Part shown: positions 25,743 to 34,781 of the stretch, one piece after another
How positions within the stretch are numbered: the first letter of the stretch is position 1
Layout of the letters: each line of letters opens with the position of its first letter
Source of the DNA: Pseudomonas sp. FP2196
Lineage (GTDB): Bacteria; Pseudomonadota; Gammaproteobacteria; Pseudomonadales; Pseudomonadaceae
Length of the DNA: 64,000 nucleotides
NCBI RefSeq assembly: GCF_030687715.1
Contig: NZ_CP117445.1
Coordinates: 1,422,501 to 1,486,500, forward strand
Direction: 5' to 3'
Made by a program: the position numbers and the translations under genes
Notes under the pieces: model-generated
Told to the model about the DNA's origin: nothing
What the model saw: only the letters and a program-made list of their open reading frames with translations
Databases searched by the model: none

Positions 25743-27218
25743 TCAGCTACCCAACGCCTTGGACGCCAGCCAGAACAACCCGGCCGACAGCGCCACGGTA
25801 GCCGGCAGGGTCAACACCCAAGCCAACAGGATGGTGCGCACCGTGCCGCCTTGCAGACCGCTTTTGTTGGCGACCATGGTGCCAGCCACGCCCGAGGACA
25901 GGACGTGAGTGGTGGACACCGGCAGGCTGAAGATGTTGGCCATGCCGATCAGGCTGGCGGTGGTGATCTGTGCCGACATGCCCTGGGAGTAGGTCATGCC
26001 TTGCTTGCCGATCTTCTCGCCGATGGTCAGTACCACGCGTTTCCAGCCAACCATGGTGCCCAGGCCCAAGGCCAGTGCAACCGCCAGAATCACCCAGAAT
26101 GGCGCGTATTCGGTGGTGGTAGTCAGGTCTTTGCGCAGTTTGTCCAGGTCAGCCTTTTCGCGGGCTTGCAGGCCTGGCAGCTTGCCGACTTTCTTCGCGG
26201 TGTCGTCCAGGCACAGCAAGTAGCGACGCACTTCAATGCGGCTTTCCGACGACAGCGAATGGTAGTCCGCTACACCTTTGAGGGTGTGGAGCAGGGCGGT
26301 GATGGTCGGTTCAGTCTGCTGCGGGTTGCAGCGGAATTTCTCCGGCAGATCGCCTTCTACGCTCTTGCCCAGGGCCAGGAACTCACCGAGGGAATCGGAG
26401 TTGCGCTGGTAGAACTGGCTCAGATGCAGGGTCGCATCGCGGGTACGTTCGATCTGGTAGGTCGTGCTGTTCAGATCGAGTACGAACTGCGCAGGGACGA
26501 TACCGATCAGCACCAGCATGATCAGGCCGATACCTTTCTGACCATCGTTGGAGCCGTGCACGAAGCTGACGGCCATGGCCGAGATCACCAGGACCAGACG
26601 GTTCCAGAACGGCGGGTGCTTCTTGTCGTCGATCTTGCGGCGCTGTTCAGGCGTCTTGTGCATCTTTGACAGCGGGCGCCACCATTTCAGGCCGATCAGT
26701 ATCAGTGCGGCGATCAGGAAACCAGCCATCGGCGAGAACACCAGCGAGGCGCCGATGTCGATCGCTTTCTGCCAGTTCACGCCGTCGGCCAACGGGATAT
26801 CGTTGATCAGGGCATTGGCCAGGCCAACACCGAGGATCGAACCGATCAGGGTATGGGAACTGGACGCCGGGATACCGAAGTACCAGGTGCCAAGGTTCCA
26901 GGCGATTGCCGCGGCGAGCAACGAGAACACCATCGCCAGGCCATGGCCGGTGTTCACATTGATCAGTAGCTCAACCGGCAGCAAGTGGACAATGGCATAC
27001 GCCACGCCAACGCCACCCAGCAGCACGCCGAGGAAATTGAACACACCGGAGAAGAACACCGCCAGGTGAGGCGGCATGGCTTTGGTGTAGATAACAGTGG
27101 CTACCGCGTTAGCGGTGTCATGAAATCCATTGATGAACTCGAAGGCGAGGACAAACGTCAGGGCGAGCAAGAGGCTCACAAGCACCCAAGCATCCAGTCC
27201 GCTGAATAAATCGATCAT
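25743..27218 (-). CDS. pitA: Low-affinity inorganic phosphate transporter PitA
   Basis: The 491-residue membrane protein has the two inverted PHO4-family repeats: FEFINGFHDTANAVATVIYTKAM near the N-terminus with GIPASSSHTLIGSILGVG, and FVHGSNDGQKGIGL with LPVSTTHVLSSGVAGTMVA in the second half. A soluble loop of about 150 residues (roughly 200-370) lies between them. This is the PitA/PiT layout: H+-coupled uptake of metal-phosphate. No DUF47 regulator gene adjoins it. A strong terminator follows. Confidence 0.95.
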   Translation of the reverse strand: MIDLFSGLDAWVLVSLLLALTFVLAFEFINGFHDTANAVATVIYTKAMPPHLAVFFSGVFNFLGVLLGGVGVAYAIVHLLPVELLINVNTGHGLAMVFSLLAAAIAWNLGTWYFGIPASSSHTLIGSILGVGLANALINDIPLADGVNWQKAIDIGASLVFSPMAGFLIAALILIGLKWWRPLSKMHKTPEQRRKIDDKKHPPFWNRLVLVISAMAVSFVHGSNDGQKGIGLIMLVLIGIVPAQFVLDLNSTTYQIERTRDATLHLSQFYQRNSDSLGEFLALGKSVEGDLPEKFRCNPQQTEPTITALLHTLKGVADYHSLSSESRIEVRRYLLCLDDTAKKVGKLPGLQAREKADLDKLRKDLTTTTEYAPFWVILAVALALGLGTMVGWKRVVLTIGEKIGKQGMTYSQGMSAQITTASLIGMANIFSLPVSTTHVLSSGVAGTMVANKSGLQGGTVRTILLAWVLTLPATVALSAGLFWLASKALGS

Positions 27219-27591
27219 GAAGGTTTTCTGACCCGGTCGTAAGGGGGCGCGATTATGCCAGAAAAGTCTCGAAATCGATGCCCTCCCTGCTCATCGGTAA
27301 CATTCTTATTCGATTTAATTTGTTGCAGCGCGTTAAAACCCAGTGTCACGCAGGGTTTTTCAACCTGTTGATTTTCAATGGAAAAGTATTCGCAAGCGCA
27401 CCTTTTTCCGCGGAGATCGCAGGCTCAAACGCTTGTCTGAAATATCTTTGAAACCTTTGTGAAGCTCCCCATTAGCGTTCAGTACGGGGAGATGGCCGCT
27501 GCCCGCGGGTAGCGGGCGCGCATGGCATCGTCGATACACCGCGTTTGTAACGGTGCGCACGCCTGCCTTCGAAATGATCAAAACCTGTGGC
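27219..27591. other. Intergenic region upstream of pitA
   Basis: The 373-base stretch holds the pitA promoter side and two modest hairpins (AAAACCC...GGGTTTT at 27335-27359 and CTCCCC...GGGGAG near 27464-27490). The reading frames here lack family signatures and look like shadows. Confidence 0.4.
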
Positions 27592-27792
27592 TTATGGCTC
27601 TTCGGCTTTGAGTTCCTTTTCGATCTTTTCAATTTCTTGCTTGAAGACCTGATCCTGAACGGTGGCGCGTTTACGCCAAGGCTTGCGCTCCGGTTCGGGT
27701 TGAGCGGCGTAGGTGGTGACTTCCCCGCCGTAAACTTCCTTGTAACGTTGTTCCTGGCGCTCAAGTTCCGCGCGCAGTTCGTCTTTCGTCAC
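27592..27792 (-). CDS. Small conserved hypothetical protein, charged helix
   Basis: A 66-residue protein starting from a GTG (27792) with AGGT 10 bases upstream; the in-frame ATG further upstream adds 43 residues without coding character. It contains two charged, probably helical parts ([20 protein letters not shown] and [19 protein letters not shown]) around a [11 protein letters not shown] segment. No domain is recognised and no partner gene is evident. Confidence 0.6.
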   Translation of the reverse strand: MTKDELRAELERQEQRYKEVYGGEVTTYAAQPEPERKPWRKRATVQDQVFKQEIEKIEKELKAEEP

Positions 27793-28445
27793 AGTGCTAC
27801 CTGTTTGAGTTGAGTTAAATGTCTGGTGAAACGCACGGCAACAAATCGATTGAGCGGGTCCGTCGAGTGCCAATACCTGAACAGGCATTGATGTAATCGG
27901 CAGGGCGATCAAGACTTCCATGTTGCAGGCGGGCTACGGCACCAGATTAAAACTGACGTAGCATCAGCTTCCTGTTTCAGCGAGCGCTGGCGTTGGATGA
28001 GTCATTCGCGTCAGGCGCTGGCCGGGCTGTCGGCGATGGACATCGCGTCAGCGGGTGGCGACCACGGCAAGTAAAAAACGGCGGTCCCACTGAGGTGCAT
28101 TATAGCGGTCGATTCGGGAATGACTATCTTTGCCAAGTTAAAAACGGTTCTGGATGTGTGATCGCTTTGTTACTGACAACTTTTATCGGTAGTTGCCTCA
28201 CGGGCAAACCGTTATTGGCCAGGCGATCTGTTTTTGGCGCCATTAAGTCGAACAACTAAAAACGCTGATTCAGTGTGCGTTCAAAGTTGCGCAAACCGCT
28301 CACGCGGCCGAACGTGCGCTCTATGCTCGATTGCGATTATCGGTCGACGGTTCGATAATCGCCCAATGTTGTTGGCCTTGCCCTTGTGCATCTCCCTGTG
28401 AGCCGATTGTATAGCCCGTGATCCGAGCCGGATAAAGGACCTGAA
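27793..28445. other. Long intergenic region upstream of pcaR
   Basis: This 653-base gap is AT-richer than its surroundings from about 28100 to 28280. It contains a PcaR-type operator at 28333-28364. No reading frame in it shows a recognisable domain; a small RNA or leader cannot be excluded. Confidence 0.4.
28333..28364. promoter_or_regulatory. PcaR operator upstream of pcaR
   Basis: GTTCGATAATCGCCC (28350-28364) matches the known P. putida PcaR box nearly exactly, and an inverted GCGATTATCG lies at 28333-28342. The position 82 bases before pcaR suggests autoregulation. Confidence 0.75.
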
Positions 28446-29288
28446 ATGAACGACCAAATGCGCAACTCCTTCACCTCCGTGGCGCCGCCGATCGTCGCTT
28501 CGCCGGCCAAACGGATCCAGGCGCTGACGGGCGATCCGGATTTCATGACCTCGCTGGCCCGTGGCCTGGCGGTGGTGCAGGCATTTCAGGAGCGCAAAAG
28601 GCATTTGACCATCGCCCAGATCAGCCACCGCACGGAAATTCCCCGCGCTGCGGTGCGCCGCTGCCTGCACACTTTGATCAAACTCGGCTATGCCACCACC
28701 GATGGCCGCACGTATTCGCTGCTGCCGAAAGTGCTGACCCTTGGCCATGCCTATTTATCCTCGACGCCGTTGGCCGTCTCCGCGCAGCCCTACCTCGACC
28801 GCATGAGTGAGCAACTGCACGAAGCCTGCAACATGGCCACGCTTGAGGGCGACGACATTCTCTATATCGCCCGATCGGCGACGACTCAGCGACTGATTTC
28901 CGTGGATCTCTCGGTGGGCGGACGTTTGCCGGCCTATTGCACGTCGATGGGGCGGATTCTGCTGGCCGCGCTGGACGACACGACCCTGCGCGAATACCTC
29001 GACCACGCCGAACTGGTCGCCAAGACCAGCCGCACGATTCACACCCCCGACGCACTGCTCGAATGCCTGCAAGAAGTGCGGCAGCAGGGGTGGTGCATTG
29101 TCGATCAGGAACTGGAGCAAGGCCTGCGCTCGATTGCCGTGCCGGTCTACGACGCCTCGGGGCAAGTGGTGGCCGCGCTCAACGTCAGCACCCACGCCGG
29201 TCGCGTCAGTCGTACCGAGCTGGAGCAACGCTTTCTGCCGGGCCTGCTCAGTGCCAGCCGCGACCTCAGCGCGCAGTTGTTTGCCTGA
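28446..29288 (+). CDS. pcaR: IclR-family regulator of the beta-ketoadipate pathway, PcaR
   Basis: The 280-residue IclR-type protein has an N-terminal winged HTH (LTIAQISHRTEIPRAAVRRCLHTL, about residues 57-80) and a C-terminal effector-binding domain (GGRLPAYCTSMGRILLA, GWCIVDQELEQGLRSIAVPV). It matches PcaR of P. putida, which activates pca genes with beta-ketoadipate and represses its own gene. An AAGGA site precedes the ATG at 28446. pcaK follows and PcaR-type operators flank the gene on both sides, which supports the assignment strongly. Confidence 0.94.
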   Translation: MNDQMRNSFTSVAPPIVASPAKRIQALTGDPDFMTSLARGLAVVQAFQERKRHLTIAQISHRTEIPRAAVRRCLHTLIKLGYATTDGRTYSLLPKVLTLGHAYLSSTPLAVSAQPYLDRMSEQLHEACNMATLEGDDILYIARSATTQRLISVDLSVGGRLPAYCTSMGRILLAALDDTTLREYLDHAELVAKTSRTIHTPDALLECLQEVRQQGWCIVDQELEQGLRSIAVPVYDASGQVVAALNVSTHAGRVSRTELEQRFLPGLLSASRDLSAQLFA

Positions 29289-29297
29289 TGAAGCTGT

Positions 29298-29329
29298 TCG
29301 ATAAACGCACAGTGTTGCGTTTATCGAAT
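29298..29329. promoter_or_regulatory. PcaR operator upstream of pcaK
   Basis: TTCGATAAACGCA and TGCGTTTATCGAA form a perfect 13-bp inverted repeat with a 6-base spacer, nine bases after the pcaR stop and about 250 bases before pcaK. Confidence 0.8.
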
Positions 29330-29581
29330 TGACGCTAAAACCCTCGGATCATTAATGTCGCGGCAGCGTCATCCGGCGCTGAGCGAAAGCGTCAGCCGGA
29401 CTGCCGACTCCCATAATAATGACAAGAGGCAACCCCCCATGCGCACGTTCCCCGACTGTCGCCGCCCTAGTTCCTGTTGCCGGGTTCCCCGCAACGCCTG
29501 ATTGCAACCATCTATTCTTGTAACCGTGCCGCACTTTGGCCGGTCGCCGTTCGACTGCGTTTTTTGCGTGGAATAAAAATA

Positions 29582-30928
29582 ATGAACCAGCCTCAGTCCG
29601 CTGTAGGTAACTGCCTCGACGTGCAGTCCTTTATCAACGCCCAACCGATCTCGCGCTATCAGTGGCGGGTGGTGATCCTGTGTTTCCTGATTGTGTTTCT
29701 TGATGGCCTCGACACCGCAGCGATGGGCTTCATTGCCCCGGCGCTGTCGCAGGATTGGGGTATCGACCGCGCCAGCCTTGGCCCGGTGATGAGTGCCGCG
29801 CTGATCGGCATGGTCTTCGGCGCACTCGGCTCCGGGCCTTTGGCTGACCGCTTCGGGCGCAAAGTCGTATTGGTTGGCGCGGTTGTGCTGTTTGGCGCCT
29901 TCAGCCTGGCATCGGCGTATAGCACCAACGTTGAACAATTGCTGGTGCTGCGCTTTTTGACCGGCCTCGGTCTGGGCGCGGGGATGCCGAACGCGACGAC
30001 GCTGCTGTCGGAATACACTCCGGAGCGCAAAAAGTCGCTTCTGGTGACCAGCATGTTCTGTGGTTTCAACCTTGGCATGGCCGGTGGCGGGTTCATTTCC
30101 GCCAAGTTGATCCCGGCGTTCGGCTGGCACAGCCTGTTGCTGATCGGCGGCATTTTACCGTTGATCCTCGCCGTGGTGCTGCTGTTCTGGCTGCCGGAAT
30201 CGGCGCGCTACCTTGTCGTCCGTAACCGTGGCACTGACAAAGTCCGCAAGACACTGGCGCCGATTGATCCGGTGATGGTCGCGCAGGCTTCGAGTTTCAG
30301 CGTCCCTGAACAGAAAACCGTCAAGGCGCGTAACGTGTTCGCAGTGATCTTTTCCGGCACCTACAGCGCTGGCACGCTGCTGCTGTGGCTGACGTACTTC
30401 ATGGGCCTGGTGATTGTGTACCTGCTGACCAGTTGGCTGCCGACGCTGATGCGTGACAGCGGCGCGAGCATGGAGCAGGCCGCGTTTATCGGCGCATTGT
30501 TCCAGTTCGGCGGGGTATTGAGTGCGGTCGGTGTGGGGTGGGCGATGGATCGCTTCAATCCGCACAAGGTCATCGGCATTTTCTACCTGCTGGCCGGGGT
30601 TTTTGCCTACGCGGTGGGGCAGAGCCTGGGCAACATCACATTGCTGGCGACCTTGGTGTTGGTGGCGGGGATGTGCGTGAACGGTGCGCAATCGGCGATG
30701 CCTTCGTTGGCGGCGCGGTTCTATCCGACGCAGGGCCGGGCAACCGGCGTCTCATGGATGCTGGGGATTGGCCGTTTCGGCGCGATTCTCGGCGCGTGGA
30801 TGGGCGCGACGCTGCTGGGGTTGGGCTGGAATTTCGAGCAGGTGTTGACGGCGCTGGTGATTCCGGCGGCGTTGGCGACCACGGCGGTGGTGATCAAAGG
30901 CATGGTGAGTCATGCGGATGCGACCTGA
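29582..30928 (+). CDS. pcaK: Aromatic acid MFS transporter PcaK
   Basis: The 448-residue, twelve-segment transporter has the aromatic acid:H+ symporter signatures: FLIVFLDGLDTAAMGFIAPAL in helix 1 (DGxD motif), GSGPLADRFGRKVVLV in the 2-3 loop, RFLTGLGLGAGMPNATTLLSEY in helix 4 and its loop. In P. putida PcaK imports 4-hydroxybenzoate and protocatechuate and takes part in chemotaxis to them. I chose the start at MNQPQSAVGN; the upstream in-frame extension is non-coding in look. It sits behind its own PcaR operator. Confidence 0.94.
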   Translation: MNQPQSAVGNCLDVQSFINAQPISRYQWRVVILCFLIVFLDGLDTAAMGFIAPALSQDWGIDRASLGPVMSAALIGMVFGALGSGPLADRFGRKVVLVGAVVLFGAFSLASAYSTNVEQLLVLRFLTGLGLGAGMPNATTLLSEYTPERKKSLLVTSMFCGFNLGMAGGGFISAKLIPAFGWHSLLLIGGILPLILAVVLLFWLPESARYLVVRNRGTDKVRKTLAPIDPVMVAQASSFSVPEQKTVKARNVFAVIFSGTYSAGTLLLWLTYFMGLVIVYLLTSWLPTLMRDSGASMEQAAFIGALFQFGGVLSAVGVGWAMDRFNPHKVIGIFYLLAGVFAYAVGQSLGNITLLATLVLVAGMCVNGAQSAMPSLAARFYPTQGRATGVSWMLGIGRFGAILGAWMGATLLGLGWNFEQVLTALVIPAALATTAVVIKGMVSHADAT

Positions 30929-30964
30929 GTTTTAAGGTCAGAATTTTCTGTGAATGTTCTTGCC

Positions 30965-31032
30965 TCATCGCGAGCAGGCGAAGGCCTGCATTTGGAATGC
31001 GTTCCCTTGTAGGAGTGAGCCTGCTCGCGATG
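30965..31032. repeat. REP-type inverted repeat, family B
   Basis: Inverted TCGCGAGCAGGC / GCCTGCTCGCGA motifs form a hairpin between pcaK and pcaI. Further copies occur at about 35365, 39471, 52748 and 55440. Confidence 0.88.
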
Positions 31033-31065
31033 CCTTTGATTCGATTGTTAGGAGAGCAACAATCC

Positions 31066-31099
31066 GTTCGATAAACGAACACTCAGTCGATTATCGGAT
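31066..31099. promoter_or_regulatory. PcaR operator upstream of pcaI
   Basis: GTTCGATAAACGAAC (31066-31080) and a reversed TCGATTATCGGAT (31087-31099) form the two-part PcaR box, about 100 bases before pcaI. Confidence 0.8.
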
Positions 31100-31200
31100 T
31101 GTTTGGCACATTTCCCAGGCTTAATCTTCTGTGACTCCGGCGCTGAACCTCGCGCCTTTTTTATCACTGGCGATCCACTACAAAAACGGGAGCCCGCTCC

Positions 31201-32058
31201 ATGGCTGAGATCCTTTCGCTGCACGACGCGGTGAAGCAAATCGTCAACGATGGTGACACCGTCGCGCTCGAAGGCTTCACTCACCTGATCCCTACGGCAG
31301 CGGGTCATGAAATCATTCGTCAGGGCAAGAAAGATCTGACCCTGGTGCGGATGACGCCTGACCTGATCTACGACCAACTGATCGGCGCCGGTTGTGCGCG
31401 CAAGCTGATCTTTTCTTGGGGTGGCAATCCGGGTGTGGGTTCGCTGCATCGCCTGCGCGATGCCGTCGAGAAACAATGGCCGCACCCGCTGGAAATCGAA
31501 GAGCACAGCCACGCCGACCTGGCCAATGCCTACGTCGCCGGCGCTTCCGGCCTGCCGTTCGCGGTGCTGCGCGCCTACGCCGGCTCCGACCTGCCGAAGG
31601 TCAACCCGCTGATCAAATCCGTCACCTGCCCGTTCACCGGAGAAGTGCTGGCGGCGGTGCCTTCGGTGCGCCCGGACGTCACTGTGATCCACGCGCAAAA
31701 GGCAGACCGCCAAGGCAACGTGTTGCTGTGGGGCATTCTCGGCGTGCAGAAAGAAGCCGCACTCGCCGCCAAACGCTGCATCGTTACCGTTGAGGAAATC
31801 GTCGACAACCTCAACGCACCGATGAACGCCTGCGTGCTGCCGACCTGGGCCTTGAGTGCCGTCTGCCACGTCCCGGGCGGCGCGCATCCGTCCTACGCCC
31901 ACGGTTACACCGAGCGTGACAATCGTTTCTATCAGGCGTGGGACCCGATTGCCCGCGACCGTGAGACGTTTTCCGCGTGGATCAACGAATACATCCATGG
32001 CTGCGCTGATTTCAGCGAGTTTCAGGCCAAACTGGCCGCTGCTTCGGAGGCCAAGTAA
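31201..32058 (+). CDS. pcaI: 3-oxoadipate CoA-transferase, subunit A
   Basis: The 285-residue protein is the alpha subunit of the succinyl-CoA:3-oxoadipate CoA-transferase (type I CoA-transferase; DGDTVALEGFTHLIP near the N-terminus, FSWGGNPGVGSLHRLRDAVE in the middle). It activates beta-ketoadipate with CoA from succinyl-CoA. It overlaps pcaJ by one base and heads pcaIJFHG. The longer form (about 285 residues rather than 230) is the one usual in Pseudomonas. Confidence 0.94.
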   Translation: MAEILSLHDAVKQIVNDGDTVALEGFTHLIPTAAGHEIIRQGKKDLTLVRMTPDLIYDQLIGAGCARKLIFSWGGNPGVGSLHRLRDAVEKQWPHPLEIEEHSHADLANAYVAGASGLPFAVLRAYAGSDLPKVNPLIKSVTCPFTGEVLAAVPSVRPDVTVIHAQKADRQGNVLLWGILGVQKEAALAAKRCIVTVEEIVDNLNAPMNACVLPTWALSAVCHVPGGAHPSYAHGYTERDNRFYQAWDPIARDRETFSAWINEYIHGCADFSEFQAKLAAASEAK

Positions 32059-32837
32059 TGACTTACACCACCAATGAAATGATGACCGTCGCCGCGGCCC
32101 GTCGCCTGAAGAACGGCTCGGTATGCTTCGTCGGCATCGGCCTGCCGTCGAAAGCCGCCAACCTCGCGCGCCTGACTTCGTCGCCGGACGTGGTGCTGAT
32201 CTACGAATCCGGCCCGATTGGCGCCAAGCCAAGCGTACTGCCACTGTCCATCGGTGACGGCGAGTTGGCGGAAACCGCCGACACCGTGGTCCCGACTGGT
32301 GAGATTTTTCGCTACTGGTTACAGGGCGGACGCATCGACGTCGGTTTTCTCGGCGCGGCGCAGGTCGACCGTTTCGGCAACATCAACACCACTGTGGTCG
32401 GCGATTACCATTCGCCGAAAGTGCGGCTGCCGGGAGCCGGCGGCGCGCCGGAGATTGCCGGCTCGGCGAAAAGTGTACTGATCATCCTTAAACAGTCGGC
32501 GCGCTCGTTTGTCGACAAGCTCGATTTCATCACGTCGGTTGGTCACGGCGAGGGCGGCGATTCGCGCAAGCGTCTGGGCCTGCCGGGCGCCGGTCCGGTC
32601 GGCATCATCACCGACCTGTGCATCATGGAACCGGAGGAGGGCACTCACGAATTCGTGGTGACTGCACTGCATCCCGGCGTGACTCGCGAACAAGTGATCG
32701 CCGCCACCGGTTGGGCGATCCGTTTCGCCGCCGACGTTGCCACTACCGCCGAACCTAGCGAAGTCGAGCTGACTGCACTGCGCGATCTCGAAGCGCGCAC
32801 TGCGGCCGCTCATGGTCAAGCACCGGGAGAAGCATGA
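32058..32837 (+). CDS. pcaJ: 3-oxoadipate CoA-transferase, subunit B
   Basis: The 259-residue beta subunit carries the catalytic Glu50 in VLIYESGPIG, which forms the glutamyl-CoA intermediate. FVGIGLPSKAANLARL lies before it and GGAPEIAGSAKSVLIILKQ after it. Its start overlaps the pcaI stop, and its stop overlaps the pcaF start (ATGATG), so translation of pcaI, pcaJ and pcaF is coupled. Confidence 0.94.
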   Translation: MTYTTNEMMTVAAARRLKNGSVCFVGIGLPSKAANLARLTSSPDVVLIYESGPIGAKPSVLPLSIGDGELAETADTVVPTGEIFRYWLQGGRIDVGFLGAAQVDRFGNINTTVVGDYHSPKVRLPGAGGAPEIAGSAKSVLIILKQSARSFVDKLDFITSVGHGEGGDSRKRLGLPGAGPVGIITDLCIMEPEEGTHEFVVTALHPGVTREQVIAATGWAIRFAADVATTAEPSEVELTALRDLEARTAAAHGQAPGEA

Positions 32838-34039
32838 TGCGTGACGTTTATATCTGCGACGCGATTCGTACCCCCATTGGCCGTTTCGGCGGTGGTTTGT
32901 CCGCCGTGCGTGCCGACGATCTGGCCGCTGTGCCGATCAAGGCGCTGATGGAACGCAATCCGTCGGTGGACTGGAGCGCCATCGACGAGGTGTTCCTCGG
33001 CTGCGCCAACCAGGCTGGCGAAGACAACCGCAACGTCGCACGCATGGCGCTGCTGCTGGCAGGCCTGCCGGAAACCGTGCCCGGCGTAACCCTCAATCGA
33101 CTTTGCGCTTCGGGCATGGACGCGATCGGCACGGCATTCCGCGCCATCGCCAGCGGCGAGATGGAACTGGCGATTGCCGGCGGCGTCGAGTCGATGTCCC
33201 GCGCGCCGTTCGTAATGGGCAAGGCTGACGCAGCGTTCTCGCGCAACATGAAACTGGAAGACACCACCATCGGTTGGCGCTTTATCAACCCGTTGATGAA
33301 AGCCCAGTACGGCGTCGACGCCATGCCGCAGACCGCCGACAACGTCGCCGACGACTATGAAGTCTCGCGCGCCGATCAAGACGCTTTTGCCCTGCGCAGC
33401 CAGCAACGTACCGCCGCTGCGCAGGCTGCCGGCTACTTCGCTGAAGAAATCGTCGAAGTGCGGATCGCCCACAAGAAGGGTGAAACGGTGGTCAGCCAGG
33501 ATGAACACCCGCGCGCCGACACCACAATCGAAGCCCTGACCAAACTGAAACCGGTCAACGGCCCGGACAAGACCGTCACCGCCGGCAATGCCTCGGGCGT
33601 GAACGACGGCGCCGCCGCGCTGATTCTGGCCTCGGCTGAAGCGGTGAAAAAACACGGTTTGACCGCCCGCGCCAAAGTGCTCGGCATGGCCAGTGCCGGT
33701 GTCGCGCCACGGGTAATGGGCATCGGCCCGGTGCCAGCGGTGCGCAAACTGATCGAGCGCCTGGGTGTAGCCGTCAACGATTTCGACGTTATCGAACTCA
33801 ACGAAGCGTTTGCCAGCCAGGGTTTGGCGGTGCTGCGTGAACTGGGCTTGGCGGATGACGCTGCTCAGGTCAACCCGAATGGCGGCGCGATTGCCTTGGG
33901 TCACCCGTTGGGCATGAGCGGTGCGCGTCTGGTGCTGACCGCGCTGCATCAGCTGGAAAAGACCGGTGGCAAGAAAGGTCTGGCGACCATGTGCGTCGGT
34001 GTCGGCCAAGGTCTGGCCCTGGCCATCGAACGCGTCTGA
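32834..34039 (+). CDS. pcaF: 3-oxoadipyl-CoA thiolase
   Basis: The 401-residue thiolase has the nucleophilic Cys91 in LNRLCASGMDAIGTAF, the second active-site His near residue 357 (ALGHPLGMSGAR) and the proton-relay Cys near 387 (MCVGVGQG). It cleaves beta-ketoadipyl-CoA to succinyl-CoA and acetyl-CoA, the last step of the pathway. Two adjacent ATG codons (32834 and 32837) are possible starts. pcaH follows after 36 bases. Confidence 0.95.
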   Translation: MMRDVYICDAIRTPIGRFGGGLSAVRADDLAAVPIKALMERNPSVDWSAIDEVFLGCANQAGEDNRNVARMALLLAGLPETVPGVTLNRLCASGMDAIGTAFRAIASGEMELAIAGGVESMSRAPFVMGKADAAFSRNMKLEDTTIGWRFINPLMKAQYGVDAMPQTADNVADDYEVSRADQDAFALRSQQRTAAAQAAGYFAEEIVEVRIAHKKGETVVSQDEHPRADTTIEALTKLKPVNGPDKTVTAGNASGVNDGAAALILASAEAVKKHGLTARAKVLGMASAGVAPRVMGIGPVPAVRKLIERLGVAVNDFDVIELNEAFASQGLAVLRELGLADDAAQVNPNGGAIALGHPLGMSGARLVLTALHQLEKTGGKKGLATMCVGVGQGLALAIERV

Positions 34040-34075
34040 CGCAAGCCGTGACGAAAAAGAACAGAGGAAAGCGAA

Positions 34076-34780
34076 ATGACTGACAAGCCTGGCTACCGTC
34101 GTCCGCAGGAAGGCACCCAGCCTGAGTACCTGCACCCGACGTATCAATCCACCAATTTGCGCTCGCCTTCCAAGCCGTTGGTGTTTCTGCCCCACTCGCT
34201 GTCGGAAATCACCGGCCCGACCATCGGCGCCGAGCGTGTGGCCGAAAAGGACAACGACCTGACCGCCCAACATGACGGCGAACCGCAGGGCGAGCGGATC
34301 ATCATCCACGGCCGTGTGCTCGACGAAAACGGTCTGCCGGTGCCGGGGATTCTTGTAGAGATCTGGCAGGCCAACGCCGCCGGCCGCTACAACCACCCGC
34401 GCGACCTGCACGACGCGCCGCTGGACCCGAACTTCACCGGCACCGGTCGCACCGTGACCGACGCCGATGGCTGGTATCAGTTCCAGACCATCAAGCCTGG
34501 CGCCTATCCGTGGGGTAACCACCACAACGCCTGGCGCCCGGCGCACATCCATTTCTCGCTGTTCGGGCCGAGCATCCTGACCCGCTTGGTGACGCAGATG
34601 TATTTCCCCGGCGACCCGTTGCTGGCCTACGACCCGATCTACAACTGCGTACCGGATACGTCCGCCAAGGAACGCCTGATCGCTGCTTTCGATCTGGAAA
34701 AAACCATTCCGTCCTACGCCCTCGGTTACCGTTGGGACATCGTGCTGCGCGGCCGTGATGCCACGCCGATGGAGAAATAA
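34076..34780 (+). CDS. pcaH: Protocatechuate 3,4-dioxygenase beta subunit
   Basis: The 234-residue beta chain has all four Fe(III) ligands: Tyr105 (GRYNHP), Tyr144 (GAYPW), His157 and His159 (AHIHFS). Their spacing equals the ligands Tyr408, Tyr447, His460 and His462 of the P. putida enzyme. The enzyme opens the protocatechuate ring between the hydroxyls (intradiol) to give 3-carboxy-cis,cis-muconate. GAGGAAAGCG precedes the ATG. pcaG follows after one base. Confidence 0.96.
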   Translation: MTDKPGYRRPQEGTQPEYLHPTYQSTNLRSPSKPLVFLPHSLSEITGPTIGAERVAEKDNDLTAQHDGEPQGERIIIHGRVLDENGLPVPGILVEIWQANAAGRYNHPRDLHDAPLDPNFTGTGRTVTDADGWYQFQTIKPGAYPWGNHHNAWRPAHIHFSLFGPSILTRLVTQMYFPGDPLLAYDPIYNCVPDTSAKERLIAAFDLEKTIPSYALGYRWDIVLRGRDATPMEK

Positions 34781-34781
34781 G

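Noticed and set aside
27375..27764. 129-codon basic frame overlapping the 66-residue gene
   Set aside because: Its amino-acid make-up is that of a shadow frame; the overlapping frame has better coding character and a ribosome site.
27993..28259. 88-codon frame upstream of pcaR
   Set aside because: No ribosome site, no recognisable domain, and AT-rich intergenic composition.
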